Positions 18,225 to 26,331 of a stretch of DNA of 64,000 nt are shown here, in pieces; positions within the stretch are counted from its first letter, which is position 1; the number at the start of each line of letters is the position of its first letter. Source of the stretch: UBA4802 sp964509195 (GTDB taxonomy: Bacteria > Spirochaetota > UBA4802 > UB4802); NCBI GenBank assembly GCA_964509195.1, contig CAZDWJ010000005.1:1-64000 (forward strand), written 5' to 3'. The notes under the pieces are model-generated. The model saw nothing but the letters and a program-made list of their open reading frames with translations, ran no database searches and was not told the origin of the DNA. The position numbers and the translations under genes were made by a program.

Positions 18225-18783
18225 AAGCCACTTCACCTCTGATCTTACTTTGTAATAATTTTTCACGTAACTTTAATAAATCATTTTTTAACGAAGCATC
18301 TATAATTAAATCATCTACTTGCACTATAATGCCACCTAAAATAGTTGGGTCTATAACTTGTTCAACGATAATGTTCTTATTGAATCTATCTTCCAGATTC
18401 TTTTTTATCCTATTTATAATATCTGCATCAAGTTTAATGCTGCTAACTAATGTAATTTTCTGACGATTATTTACTATATCAAGTAATTCGCTGAACGCGA
18501 CACTAATATCTGGGATGTCCTGCTGACGTCCATTGTCAATTAACACTTTAAGAAAGTTAACCATAAGTTCAGATAGTTCACTGCCAAACACTTTATCCAC
18601 AAATTGCTTTTTTGATTCCTTTGTAATTCCTGGCGCATTGAAATAACGCATTAAATCCTGATCATTTTTTAATAATTCAGCAAGGAAGGATAACTCCTCC
18701 TCAATTTTTGATATGGCGTTTTTCTCATGCGCAATTTCTAACAAAGCACCTGCATAAACTTTCGCTACTTCACTTGTTGCCAC
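18214..18783 (-). CDS. atpH: F1Fo ATP synthase subunit delta
   Basis: Peripheral-stalk subunit that joins b to the top of alpha. 189 residues: ATSEVAKVYAGALLEIA at the N-terminus and the C-terminal beta-rich part with VDPTILGGIIVQVDDLIIDASLKNDLLKLREKL-type sequence mark OSCP/delta. GTG start. Overlaps the atpA start by 11 bases. Confidence 0.94.
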   Translation of the reverse strand: MATSEVAKVYAGALLEIAHEKNAISKIEEELSFLAELLKNDQDLMRYFNAPGITKESKKQFVDKVFGSELSELMVNFLKVLIDNGRQQDIPDISVAFSELLDIVNNRQKITLVSSIKLDADIINRIKKNLEDRFNKNIIVEQVIDPTILGGIIVQVDDLIIDASLKNDLLKLREKLLQSKIRGEVAYED

Positions 18784-18824
18784 ACCGATAACCCTACTTA
18801 TTAAAATTTAAGGACAGTTCAGTA

Positions 18825-19334
18825 TTACTGAACTGTCCTTATTTTTTGTAATGCCTCTTCTACAAGGGCTTTCTGATCTTCAACTTTGAGATTCTTTGTG
18901 ATGATCTTTGCAGCAATATCAGTAGATATTGTTACAACTTCAGCCTGAATCTCTGCCAGCGCTTTATCCTTGGCAAGATTGATCTCGCGGCGCGCTCGTT
19001 CAATGAGATCCTTGGCTTCCTGATTTGCTTTTTCAACTATGGAATTTTTTAATCTTTCCGCATCAGCCTTACCTTCAGCGATGATGCTTGCCGCCTCCTC
19101 TTTTGCCTTATCCATCATTGCTTTATGCTCAGCAAATAGCCTCTCGGCTTCAAGACGGGACTTTTCTGCAGATTCGATGTCACCACGAATCTTTTCAGCC
19201 CTTGCATCAAGCGCCTCAACAATTGGCTTCCATGCGGCTTTCCATAATATCAATAACAACACTATAAAGGTTATTATCGTCCATAACAGGAGGCCGGGAT
19301 CAACCTTTAGCAAGCCTTCTTTTAAAACTTCCAT
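18825..19334 (-). CDS. atpF: F1Fo ATP synthase subunit b
   Basis: Peripheral-stalk subunit: one N-terminal membrane helix (LLLWTIITFIVLLLILWKAA, about residues 15-34) and a long charged, alanine-rich coiled coil to residue 169. Only one b gene is present, so the stalk is a homodimer rather than b/b'. Between atpE and atpH as usual. Confidence 0.95.
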   Translation of the reverse strand: MEVLKEGLLKVDPGLLLWTIITFIVLLLILWKAAWKPIVEALDARAEKIRGDIESAEKSRLEAERLFAEHKAMMDKAKEEAASIIAEGKADAERLKNSIVEKANQEAKDLIERARREINLAKDKALAEIQAEVVTISTDIAAKIITKNLKVEDQKALVEEALQKIRTVQ

Positions 19335-19357
19335 AGTGAACTACCTGTTTAATAGAT

Positions 19358-19642
19358 TTACTTAACTACAGTCTGCTCTGCTGCTGGCTTCTCAACTGGC
19401 GTTGTAGCAATTGGAGCTTTTGTTGCAAGCATGAATGTTACAACGAGAGCAAAGAAAGTGAAACCTTCGATAAGAGCAGCAGCAATAATCATTGCTGTTC
19501 TTAAGTCACCGCTTAACTCTGGCTGTCGAGCCATACCTTCTAAAGCACCAGTAGCTAACTTACCAATACCGAGTGCTGCACCAAAAACTATCAAACCAGC
19601 TCCGAAACCCGCTGCGAGGTAAGAAAGGCCTAAATATTCCAT
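19358..19642 (-). CDS. atpE: F1Fo ATP synthase subunit c
   Basis: Proteolipid of the membrane rotor ring, 94 residues, two helices joined by the RQPE loop (39-42). The ion-carrying carboxylate is E59. In Na+-type rings (Ilyobacter) a Gln lies in helix 1 and Ser-Thr follow the Glu; here the equivalents are I26 and Gly-Phe, so proton coupling is inferred. The protein has an unusual hydrophilic tail of about 20 residues after helix 2 (from about residue 75). GGAGGAG precedes the ATG. Confidence 0.96.
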   Translation of the reverse strand: MEYLGLSYLAAGFGAGLIVFGAALGIGKLATGALEGMARQPELSGDLRTAMIIAAALIEGFTFFALVVTFMLATKAPIATTPVEKPAAEQTVVK

Positions 19643-19733
19643 TGACTCCTCCTCGTAAATTTTTGAGTATTAAAATTTAACAAACAATATGTTATTGCGA
19701 ACATAATATATTGAATGCCTCTGCCCGCTCATA

Positions 19734-20654
19734 TTAATGCGCGTGCATAGAGGCACCAATAAACATAGCTGAAAGAACTGCAAAGATATATGCCTGGATA
19801 AACGCCACCAACAACTCAAGCAGATAAATCATTAACGAACCAGCAACCGATCCTATGCCAACCCAGTAACTTTGAAACATCATGACAAGATAAATAAATA
19901 TTATAATAACTACATGGCCAGCTGTCATATTTGCGAAAAGTCGGACTGTCAAGGCAAAAGGTTTTATTAAAAGTCCGATTATTTCAATTGGGAACATGAG
20001 AGGCAAAACAAAAGCAGGTACTCCATGTGGGACTAAACCTGCCCAGTAACCAAAAATGCCCTGTTTTATCATCCCTATCCCCAACATCCCGGTAAGGGTA
20101 CATAGTGCCAACCCACCTGTTACAGCCAGGTTGCCTGTTGCTGTTGCCATGCCGGGTATTAATCCAATAAGATTACAGAAAAGAATAAAGAAGAATACAG
20201 TGAGAAAATATGGCATAGCTTTTTTTACATAATGATGATCAAAATTGGGCTCTACAACCTCATCATGAACAAACGCAATTAATACTTCCCATAAATTGAC
20301 CCAACGCGAACGTGAACCATAAGAAGAATTTTTTATTTTACGGGCAACGGGTATAAAAACAAGCAAGCATAAAAAAGCAGATACCCAGAGCATTAAAACC
20401 CATTTGGTAATTGTCATATCAAAAATACCAAAGAGTTTTTCATGAAAGAATTTTTCGTTAATTTTTCCTATGAATCCATCATGGATGGGATGGTCAGTAA
20501 GGTGATGCATGACTATATCATACATCGACTCTTCTTCGCCACTTTTAGATGATTGGATAATAGCCTGTAAACCTTGTAGCAGTTGAACCATAGCCTTAAA
20601 TACCTCATCAAATTTTTTATTATCTGATTGATGCAACGTAAACGTTACATCCAT
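19734..20654 (-). CDS. atpB: F1Fo ATP synthase subunit a
   Basis: Stator membrane subunit with the two proton half-channels. The essential arginine is R238 in LTVRLFANMTAGH, and the family block NLIGLIPGMA is at 161-170. About five to six membrane helices. The 306-residue chain is longer than most because of a hydrophilic head of about 80 residues rich in His, Lys and Glu (SKSGEEES, HHLTDHPIHDG) before the first helix; similar long heads occur in several anaerobes. The ATG overlaps the end of atpZ by 10 bases. Confidence 0.95.
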   Translation of the reverse strand: MDVTFTLHQSDNKKFDEVFKAMVQLLQGLQAIIQSSKSGEEESMYDIVMHHLTDHPIHDGFIGKINEKFFHEKLFGIFDMTITKWVLMLWVSAFLCLLVFIPVARKIKNSSYGSRSRWVNLWEVLIAFVHDEVVEPNFDHHYVKKAMPYFLTVFFFILFCNLIGLIPGMATATGNLAVTGGLALCTLTGMLGIGMIKQGIFGYWAGLVPHGVPAFVLPLMFPIEIIGLLIKPFALTVRLFANMTAGHVVIIIFIYLVMMFQSYWVGIGSVAGSLMIYLLELLVAFIQAYIFAVLSAMFIGASMHAH

Positions 20655-20917
20655 TTACGCCTTTTAGAACCGCTACTATTGTTGTTGTCTCCTTGCTTAG
20701 ATCGCTTAAGAAGGCGATCAAGTTCGGATAAGCTTTTCATTAAATTATAAAAACCTGCTCCCATTCCAATAATAGTGCCAATGACTACAAAAACTGGACT
20801 GCTATTGAAATGCTTATCAAGTAAAAAACCACCATAAAGAAAAACAAGAATCGTAATTGCTAATTGAATACCTATGGTTGAATATGCAAGTATGATCCTT
20901 GTGATATCCCGTTTCAC
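20645..20917 (-). CDS. atpZ: AtpZ/AtpI-type small membrane protein
   Basis: First gene of the atp operon: 90 residues with two hydrophobic hairpin helices (about 10-33 and 41-60) and a basic tail. GGFLLDKHF followed by VFVVIGTIIGMGAGFYNL matches the AtpZ family, proposed to aid c-ring assembly or Mg2+/Ca2+ supply. GTG start with a TTTGAGG upstream. The stop overlaps atpB. Confidence 0.85.
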   Translation of the reverse strand: MKRDITRIILAYSTIGIQLAITILVFLYGGFLLDKHFNSSPVFVVIGTIIGMGAGFYNLMKSLSELDRLLKRSKQGDNNNSSGSKRRKWM

Positions 20918-21256
20918 TTAAACCTCAAACGCAAGCATTGAATTCCATACAAGCACCATAGCTTTTTTTGTCAACAAAATAAGTCTGATTTTTTTTAAAA
21001 AAATTATTATTGTTATTATATACAATATTTTATAATTATTATACATTCCAATGAACTTAACATAATTAGCTACTTTTCATTTAAATCAAATACAAAATTT
21101 TTATTATACATATTATACTGAATACCATATCAACAGCCATCATCATCCAATTAAACAAATGATATTATTGATTTAAGATGTTATATTTTTTTTGTCCTGA
21201 GTCGATAAATTTAAATGTGTAATCATAATTTTATCTGTCACTGTTGAGGGATTATA
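20918..21256. other. 339-bp divergent region: atp operon promoter side
   Basis: Very AT-rich DNA between atpZ (-) and the HicB-like gene (+). On the minus strand a TTGACA (about 20967-20972) precedes a weak TGTATG box at 17-base spacing roughly 25-30 bases before atpZ; this may be the atp promoter. Long A/T runs (20990-21060) could act as an upstream element. No ORF or RNA recognised. Confidence 0.35.
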
Positions 21257-21508
21257 ATGAAATTATCAATTAAACTTATTGAAAAAAACAATGAGTATAT
21301 TGCTACATGCCCTGAACTTGATATTAGTTGTTATGCCTCAAATAAGATAGAAGCAATAAAAAGAATTCAAAGCATACTTTCTTTTTATATACACTCAGCA
21401 CAGGAATTAGGATATTCGGTTGAGAATTTTGAAACCATAGATGTTGATGGCACGCACTATCTCTTTAATTATGATATCTATCCACCATTAAATTCGACAA
21501 TGCATTAA
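21257..21508 (+). CDS. HicB-like (UPF0150) small protein, no HicA partner
   Basis: 83 residues with the HicB partial RNase-H-like fold: KLSIKLIEKNNEYIATCPELDISCYASNKIEAIKRIQSILSFYI-type spacing of a beta hairpin, CPEL motif and helix. No HicA toxin reading frame lies on either side and no DNA-binding tail is present, so it is an orphan rather than a working hicAB pair. GAGGGATTATA precedes the ATG. Confidence 0.72.
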   Translation: MKLSIKLIEKNNEYIATCPELDISCYASNKIEAIKRIQSILSFYIHSAQELGYSVENFETIDVDGTHYLFNYDIYPPLNSTMH

Positions 21509-21511
21509 AAC

Positions 21512-21545
21512 AAAGCTGGCAAGTTACTTACCAGCTTTAATTATA
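21512..21545. terminator. terminator between HicB-like gene and parvulin gene
   Basis: AAAGCTGGCAAG (21512-21523) and CTTACCAGCTTT (21527-21538) pair with one mismatch around a 3-base loop, placed between convergent stops. Confidence 0.75.
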
Positions 21546-21562
21546 TAACCACTGTGGTACAA

Positions 21563-22948
21563 TCATTTCCCTTCGAGCTCATCTTCATTTACAATGAACT
21601 TGCTAATATGCAACATATCCCGCTTCCACTTTGCCAGATTTTCAGCTCTTTTTTTTCTGTACAACATGTTTTCTATCTGATCCTTAACTTTTTCAAATGG
21701 CATAATTTGTTTTACTTGCTTTCCTTTATTATTAACAAATGTTGTGAATCGCGTGTCTTTATATTTTTCGTACTCATCGCGTATTTCTTTTTGTGTAATA
21801 ACAACTCCCCTTTCTGCAATATAATCCATATACTCCTTTGCAAAGAGCATATCTTTTCGTTTTAAAACTTCTTTTTGAAGCTCTTCATCTTTTTGTAAAT
21901 TTTCTTTCATTGCTTCTCTTTTTAACAAAGCTACTTTAAAAGCATTTTTTGCTATATCGATTCTTTTAGTGTCATCGATTGTTGTTTTTGATAAAGGGCT
22001 CCCTTTATGCTGGAAATATGAAATACGTTTTTCCAGGTCTGCAACTGTAAAAGGGGTATCTCCAACCTTAAAAATAATATCGTGCGGATTTTTGCTTTTA
22101 CAATTCTTTTCGTTAAACTGCACATCAGATGCACTCATTAATTTTTCAATATAGTTATTTGAAGCCCGCCGCAATAAAATCTGTTCAAGTCTTTTTGCCT
22201 GCATTTCATCTTTTATTATTTTATAAAGATTTTTCTTTGTTAGGTCCTGCTTGTCTATTAATTGAATGATATAAATACCCTGCTGAGTTTTAATAGGATT
22301 CTCAACTATTCCAGGTTTATTTTGTTCGATAGCTTTAGCAACCTCTGGCGGGAGCATATCGCTTACTACATAACCAATATCACCCCCATTTTTCTTTGAG
22401 AAATCATCAGAATACATTTTTGCTAATTCTTCGAACTTTTCTCCATTCTTTATTTTTCCTATAATGTCTTTTGCTCTGTTTTCGGCTTCATTGAATGCTT
22501 TTTCAAGCTCAGCACCTGATAAATTGACCCGTTTATTATTCACTATCTTAAAATCTCTTACTCGCAACAGTATCTGCCTTACATGATATGCTGGTTCTTT
22601 GAAATCAGCCTTTTCTTTTATTTCCGTATCATATAAATGCTTTAACAATACCGATTCTAGAGCTATTTCTTCCAGAAATTTATATTTTTCTGTTGTTAAG
22701 AGGTTTTCTTTTTTGGCCTCTTCTAACGCAATAGCTTCAATAGCCATCATTTCCAGTTTGTCTTTTTGTTGTTTTTTACTTTTCATTATTGCTTCAACTG
22801 AAAATTGCTTATCCTGCAACCATTCTTTAAACTGGCCTCTTGTTATCTTGATTCCATCATAAGTGGCAAGCACATCAGAACTGCATTTACATCCTACAAA
22901 TCCAATGATAATGGCAATAATGCATGTAGCATAAAATAATCTCCTCAT
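21563..22948 (-). CDS. parvulin-type peptidyl-prolyl isomerase lipoprotein (PrsA/SurA-like)
   Basis: Probable periplasmic folding factor. Signal with lipobox FVGC (cysteine at residue 20). A PpiC/rotamase domain spans about 115-255, with HVRQILLRV, FEELAKMYSDDFSKKNGGDIGYV and TQQGIYIIQLID. The flanks are SurA_N-like helical regions: one before the domain, and a second after residue 285 starting FKVGDTPFTVADLEKRI, which looks like an internal repeat of the N-terminal YDGIKITRGQFKEWL segment. 461 residues, AGGAG before the ATG. Confidence 0.88.
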   Translation of the reverse strand: MRRLFYATCIIAIIIGFVGCKCSSDVLATYDGIKITRGQFKEWLQDKQFSVEAIMKSKKQQKDKLEMMAIEAIALEEAKKENLLTTEKYKFLEEIALESVLLKHLYDTEIKEKADFKEPAYHVRQILLRVRDFKIVNNKRVNLSGAELEKAFNEAENRAKDIIGKIKNGEKFEELAKMYSDDFSKKNGGDIGYVVSDMLPPEVAKAIEQNKPGIVENPIKTQQGIYIIQLIDKQDLTKKNLYKIIKDEMQAKRLEQILLRRASNNYIEKLMSASDVQFNEKNCKSKNPHDIIFKVGDTPFTVADLEKRISYFQHKGSPLSKTTIDDTKRIDIAKNAFKVALLKREAMKENLQKDEELQKEVLKRKDMLFAKEYMDYIAERGVVITQKEIRDEYEKYKDTRFTTFVNNKGKQVKQIMPFEKVKDQIENMLYRKKRAENLAKWKRDMLHISKFIVNEDELEGK

Positions 22949-23300
22949 ATAAATTCTCCTAATTTAAAAATGTGCAACAATCATATTTTTTTATACTTCA
23001 ACATAAATATGATATTATAAAATAATTTTATACTTTTCCTACACCATTTTGGGTATTATATTTCTTTTTGCAATAAAGATTTTTAAGAAAATTAATATTC
23101 TTAAAGTAGTATCATGTAATAAGATTTTTTTTAAATAACAAACAATGACCATAATCCCTCAACACATTAATAACACTTTAAATAATTCTCTCTATTTTTC
23201 TAATAAATAAAAAATTTATATCAAATACTATTGACAGAAATTACTACGTTATCATAAGATTTACAACAACAAGAAAATAGGATAATGTTGATATTTGTGT
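22949..23300. other. 352-bp AT-rich divergent region
   Basis: Contains the promoter at 23231-23258 for the TPR gene. The left half should hold the parvulin-gene promoter on the minus strand, but none is distinct among the A/T runs. No ORF or RNA was recognised. Confidence 0.4.
23231..23258 (+). promoter_or_regulatory. promoter of TPR gene
   Basis: TTGACA (23231-23236), a 16-base spacer and CATAAG (23253-23258), 42 bases before the chosen start codon. Confidence 0.5.
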
Positions 23301-23834
23301 ATGAGAGATAAAGCTTTTTACAGAAACAAATTGCACACTCTTTTACATCAGGATAATTCCTTTGACTGTGAAACATTAATTGAATACGGATATGATGCAA
23401 TTGAAAAAGGAAATTTCAGGAAAGCATTCAGGCTTTTTGCTTTGGGCTACCGTTTAATTGGCAGCCATCCAGAAATACTTAATGGACTTGGCCTTACACT
23501 TTGTGAAATGGGTAAATTAAAATTTTCCAAAAGCTTTTTGCTATTTGCATTAAAAAAATTCCCTGACAACGTTTTAATTTTGTCAAATCTTGCAACTGTT
23601 TATTATGAAGAATACGATTATGATAAAGCAATCTACTATTACTCAAAGGCAATTAATGTTGATCCATTATTTATTGAAGCCCATATAAATCTTATTAATG
23701 TGTATTTTGAACGTGGGGATATTTTCATGGCATATATTTCATGTCTTGACCTACTTATGAAGGATCCAAATAATTTTGAAGTTCAGGAACTATGTAACGA
23801 TATTATATTGAATATGGGATTGTCATTGGTATAA
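23301..23834 (+). CDS. tetratricopeptide-repeat protein
   Basis: 177 residues made of about four TPR units: IEKGNFRKAFRLFALGYRLIGSHPEI, LCEMGKLKFSKSFLLFALKKFPDNV, YYEEYDYDKAIYYYSKAINVDPLF and YFERGDIFMAYISCLDLLMKDPNN carry the A8/A20/P32-type pattern. No signal peptide, so a cytoplasmic scaffold. The TTG at 23295 adds only two residues; ATG 23301 is preferred. Partners are unknown; the convergent neighbour is a small lipoprotein. Confidence 0.8.
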   Translation: MRDKAFYRNKLHTLLHQDNSFDCETLIEYGYDAIEKGNFRKAFRLFALGYRLIGSHPEILNGLGLTLCEMGKLKFSKSFLLFALKKFPDNVLILSNLATVYYEEYDYDKAIYYYSKAINVDPLFIEAHINLINVYFERGDIFMAYISCLDLLMKDPNNFEVQELCNDIILNMGLSLV

Positions 23835-23836
23835 TG

Positions 23837-24256
23837 TCAGCGTGATGGCAACTCATCACTGATATCTATTTTCCATTTCCCATCTTCCTTTACCAGTTTA
23901 TGTATAACTTCCAGTCCAATTGCATTCTGTTTTTTATGTGTTATGCACTGCAGTGTTACCTCTGCATTTTCCTGTGTTTTATTTATCTTTACAATATCCC
24001 ATTTTGCATCTGCATCGTGATGAACCCATATAAACGGATACACTGAGCCATGACTTTTTTTTATATTTTCAATGCGGCTTCGTGATGTACTGTTAAGAAA
24101 ATTCAACAACTGCTTTTCATCAGTAGTTGAAAGATAGCTCATTACAACAGATGCTGCATCATCAATCGGTTCCTTCTTACAAGAAATGAATGCAACAACT
24201 ATTGCGAAAAAGATTATACATATTATATAAGCAGCGTTGGCAGTATACTTTTGCAT
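23837..24256 (-). CDS. small lipoprotein with NTF2-like (DUF4878-type) domain
   Basis: 139 residues. Signal peptide and lipobox ISCKK (cysteine about residue 26). The rest looks like a cystatin/NTF2-like envelope domain: helix DDAASVVMSYLSTTDEKQLLNFL, then strands AKWDIVKINKTQENAEVTLQCIT and HKLVKEDGKWKIDISDE. The final VKEDGKWKI pattern is typical of DUF4878-like lipoproteins. Function unknown. Stop codons of this gene and the TPR gene are two bases apart. Confidence 0.7.
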   Translation of the reverse strand: MQKYTANAAYIICIIFFAIVVAFISCKKEPIDDAASVVMSYLSTTDEKQLLNFLNSTSRSRIENIKKSHGSVYPFIWVHHDADAKWDIVKINKTQENAEVTLQCITHKKQNAIGLEVIHKLVKEDGKWKIDISDELPSR

Positions 24257-24372
24257 CCCTTCATTACACCTTAAAATTTTTATCTATTGTTGATTAACAC
24301 ACGGATAAACCTGCGATGTGTATGATGTTTATAGTACGGTGAAAACTTTGCGTTGAGCTTTCGCCAATACTA

Positions 24373-25572
24373 TTACTCCCATGATTTGCGATATGACAAC
24401 CGTTCTTTCAAAGTATAGAAATCACTTCCCTTGGGTACATCACGCAAACGTGTTTTCAGTGTATCTGGATCAACAAGCTCGCTGAATGGAACAGCTTTAA
24501 GGTCAAAATTGTCAGTTACCGATACCATTATACCAAACATATTTTCACTGTAAAATTTGTAAGCGCCATAGCCCAGCATTGCTCCAAGAACAACATCAAA
24601 ACTTATTGGCGGAGCTGAACGCGTTTCATATCCAATCTGCTTGGCAACAATCTTAACTTCCATACCGGTTTTTTCTTGATAGCGTTTTTTCACTCGTTCT
24701 GCAAGTATCTCGCCAATTTTTGCTTCACGGAATAATATGTTGCCATGTTTGTCAGTATGCTTTGGCTTGTATTCATCCGGCAATTTATCCACTATCCCCT
24801 CGGACACTGCAATGACTCCATACGGACGTCTGTTATTTTCACGTGCCAGTATGACATTGGTAATTTTATCCACAAGTACTTCAATATCAAGCGTATCCTC
24901 TTCAATATCCTCAGCAGCTACCATCATAATTGCTTCTGCGGCAATGCCTGCAGCATAGGTAATCCATCCTGCTTTGCGCCCCATTAGTTCAACAATAAAA
25001 AAGCTATCGGTTGCCTGTGCATCAGCTTTTAGATTCAACATCATCTTCTGTGCTGTATCAACAGCAGTCCAATAGCCAAATGTCCATGGTATGCCATAGT
25101 AGTCATTATCTATTGTTTTTGGTATGTGGATGACAGGGTATCCCATAAGGTTTAAGAAATTTGCAGTCTTTAATGTATCATCACCACCAATGGAAATCAG
25201 TGCACCAATTTTTAAATATTCAAATGCATCGATTATGTTTTTAAGCTTTTTATTTTTCTCAGGATCCTGCAAATCACTGAGTGTTTTAATATCCTTGCCG
25301 GGATTTGCACGGGAAGTTTTCAGGTATATCCCCCTTTCATTACGAACATGGGTAATATTATAATCTATCTCCTCGTAGTGTACGCCTTTTTTTATTTTGG
25401 GATAATTAATATTAAAATCCTGTAAGAACTCATATCCCCTGTAAAATCCAATAACTGGTATGCCATTATCAAGGAAATTCAGAGCAACAGATGAAATGAC
25501 AGTATTAGCACTTGGCGCTGGACCCCCGGAAAATAGCATTCCTATCTTTTTGTAAGCAGGACGTAATTTCAT
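24373..25572 (-). CDS. pfp: PPi-dependent (PPi-type) 6-phosphofructokinase
   Basis: Phosphorylates fructose 6-phosphate with pyrophosphate, reversibly, saving ATP in glycolysis. The donor-selecting residues are PPi-type: GGDDT at 129-133 (an Asp where ATP enzymes have Gly) and PKTIDND at 151-157 (Lys instead of Gly). LMGRKAGWITYAAGIA and the C-terminal ETRSAPPISFDVVLG are conserved. 399 residues. AGGGGA precedes the ATG. Together with class III fbp and AcdAB it points to an energy-saving fermentative core. Confidence 0.93.
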   Translation of the reverse strand: MKLRPAYKKIGMLFSGGPAPSANTVISSVALNFLDNGIPVIGFYRGYEFLQDFNINYPKIKKGVHYEEIDYNITHVRNERGIYLKTSRANPGKDIKTLSDLQDPEKNKKLKNIIDAFEYLKIGALISIGGDDTLKTANFLNLMGYPVIHIPKTIDNDYYGIPWTFGYWTAVDTAQKMMLNLKADAQATDSFFIVELMGRKAGWITYAAGIAAEAIMMVAAEDIEEDTLDIEVLVDKITNVILARENNRRPYGVIAVSEGIVDKLPDEYKPKHTDKHGNILFREAKIGEILAERVKKRYQEKTGMEVKIVAKQIGYETRSAPPISFDVVLGAMLGYGAYKFYSENMFGIMVSVTDNFDLKAVPFSELVDPDTLKTRLRDVPKGSDFYTLKERLSYRKSWE

Positions 25573-25656
25573 GATACAATCCCCTGACTATAAATTCAAT
25601 ACCAAACAATCCCAGTTAAATTATACGTATATATTTTTTTAATAGCAATTATTTTT

Positions 25657-26331
25657 TTATTGCTTTAAAATAATCAATGCATCAACTGCAACGGGTTTAT
25701 TGCCATCAATTATTACAGGATTTATATCAACTTCTGCAATTTCCTCATGTCTGCTTACAAGTTCACTTAACCCAACTAGGGCTTTTGCCAGTGCTTCTCT
25801 GTCAACAGCAGGTGAGCCCCTGAAAGGTCCCAACAGTTTCTTTGTTCGCAGTTCATCCATCATTTCATAGGCATCAATTTCAGTTATTGGAGCAACCCTA
25901 AAGGATACATCCTGTAATGCTTCGGTAAAAACACCACCCAACCCAAACATAACACAAGGGCCAAACTGCGGGTCGCGGATAGTTCCAAGCACAAATTCCC
26001 TGTTATCGCCATCAAGCCACTCCTGCACAAGTACGCCATCCAGTGGCACTCCTTTGCCTGTGATTTCATCATACGCACGTGCTACTTCTTCTTCATTCTT
26101 TAATTTTAACTTTACCATTCCCAATTCTGTTTTATGTGTCAGAGTATCGGAACACCCTTTCAATACAACAGGGAAACCCAACTCCTGTGCATATGCAATG
26201 GCTTCTTCTCGTGTTTTTGCCAGATAGTTCCTTGAAACAGGAATACCTGCCATCTTGACAACATTCTTTGAATCATACTCGGATAATGCTTTTTGCCTGT
26301 TAGCTATCGCCCGTTCTAAAATCTCACGCAT
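25657..26331 (-). CDS. acdB: ADP-forming acetyl-CoA synthetase, beta subunit (ATP-grasp)
   Basis: With the alpha subunit it converts an acyl-CoA, ADP and phosphate into acid, CoA and ATP. 224 residues forming an ATP-grasp domain: GFPVVLKGCSDTLTHKTELGMV, VLVQEWLDGDNREFVLGTIRDPQFGPCVMFGLGG and EVDINPVII match the beta chain of acetate-CoA ligase (ADP-forming). The ATG, preceded by GGAGCAGGG, overlaps the end of acdA by 8 bases. No pta-ackA pair is in this window. Confidence 0.92.
   Translation of the reverse strand: MREILERAIANRQKALSEYDSKNVVKMAGIPVSRNYLAKTREEAIAYAQELGFPVVLKGCSDTLTHKTELGMVKLKLKNEEEVARAYDEITGKGVPLDGVLVQEWLDGDNREFVLGTIRDPQFGPCVMFGLGGVFTEALQDVSFRVAPITEIDAYEMMDELRTKKLLGPFRGSPAVDREALAKALVGLSELVSRHEEIAEVDINPVIIDGNKPVAVDALIILKQ

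Noticed and set aside
19358..19642. Sodium-coupled ATP synthase
   Set aside because: The Gln in helix 1 and the Ser-Thr after the glutamate that mark Na+ rings are absent.
21257..21508. Complete hicAB toxin-antitoxin module
   Set aside because: No HicA-sized frame lies on either side of the HicB-like gene.
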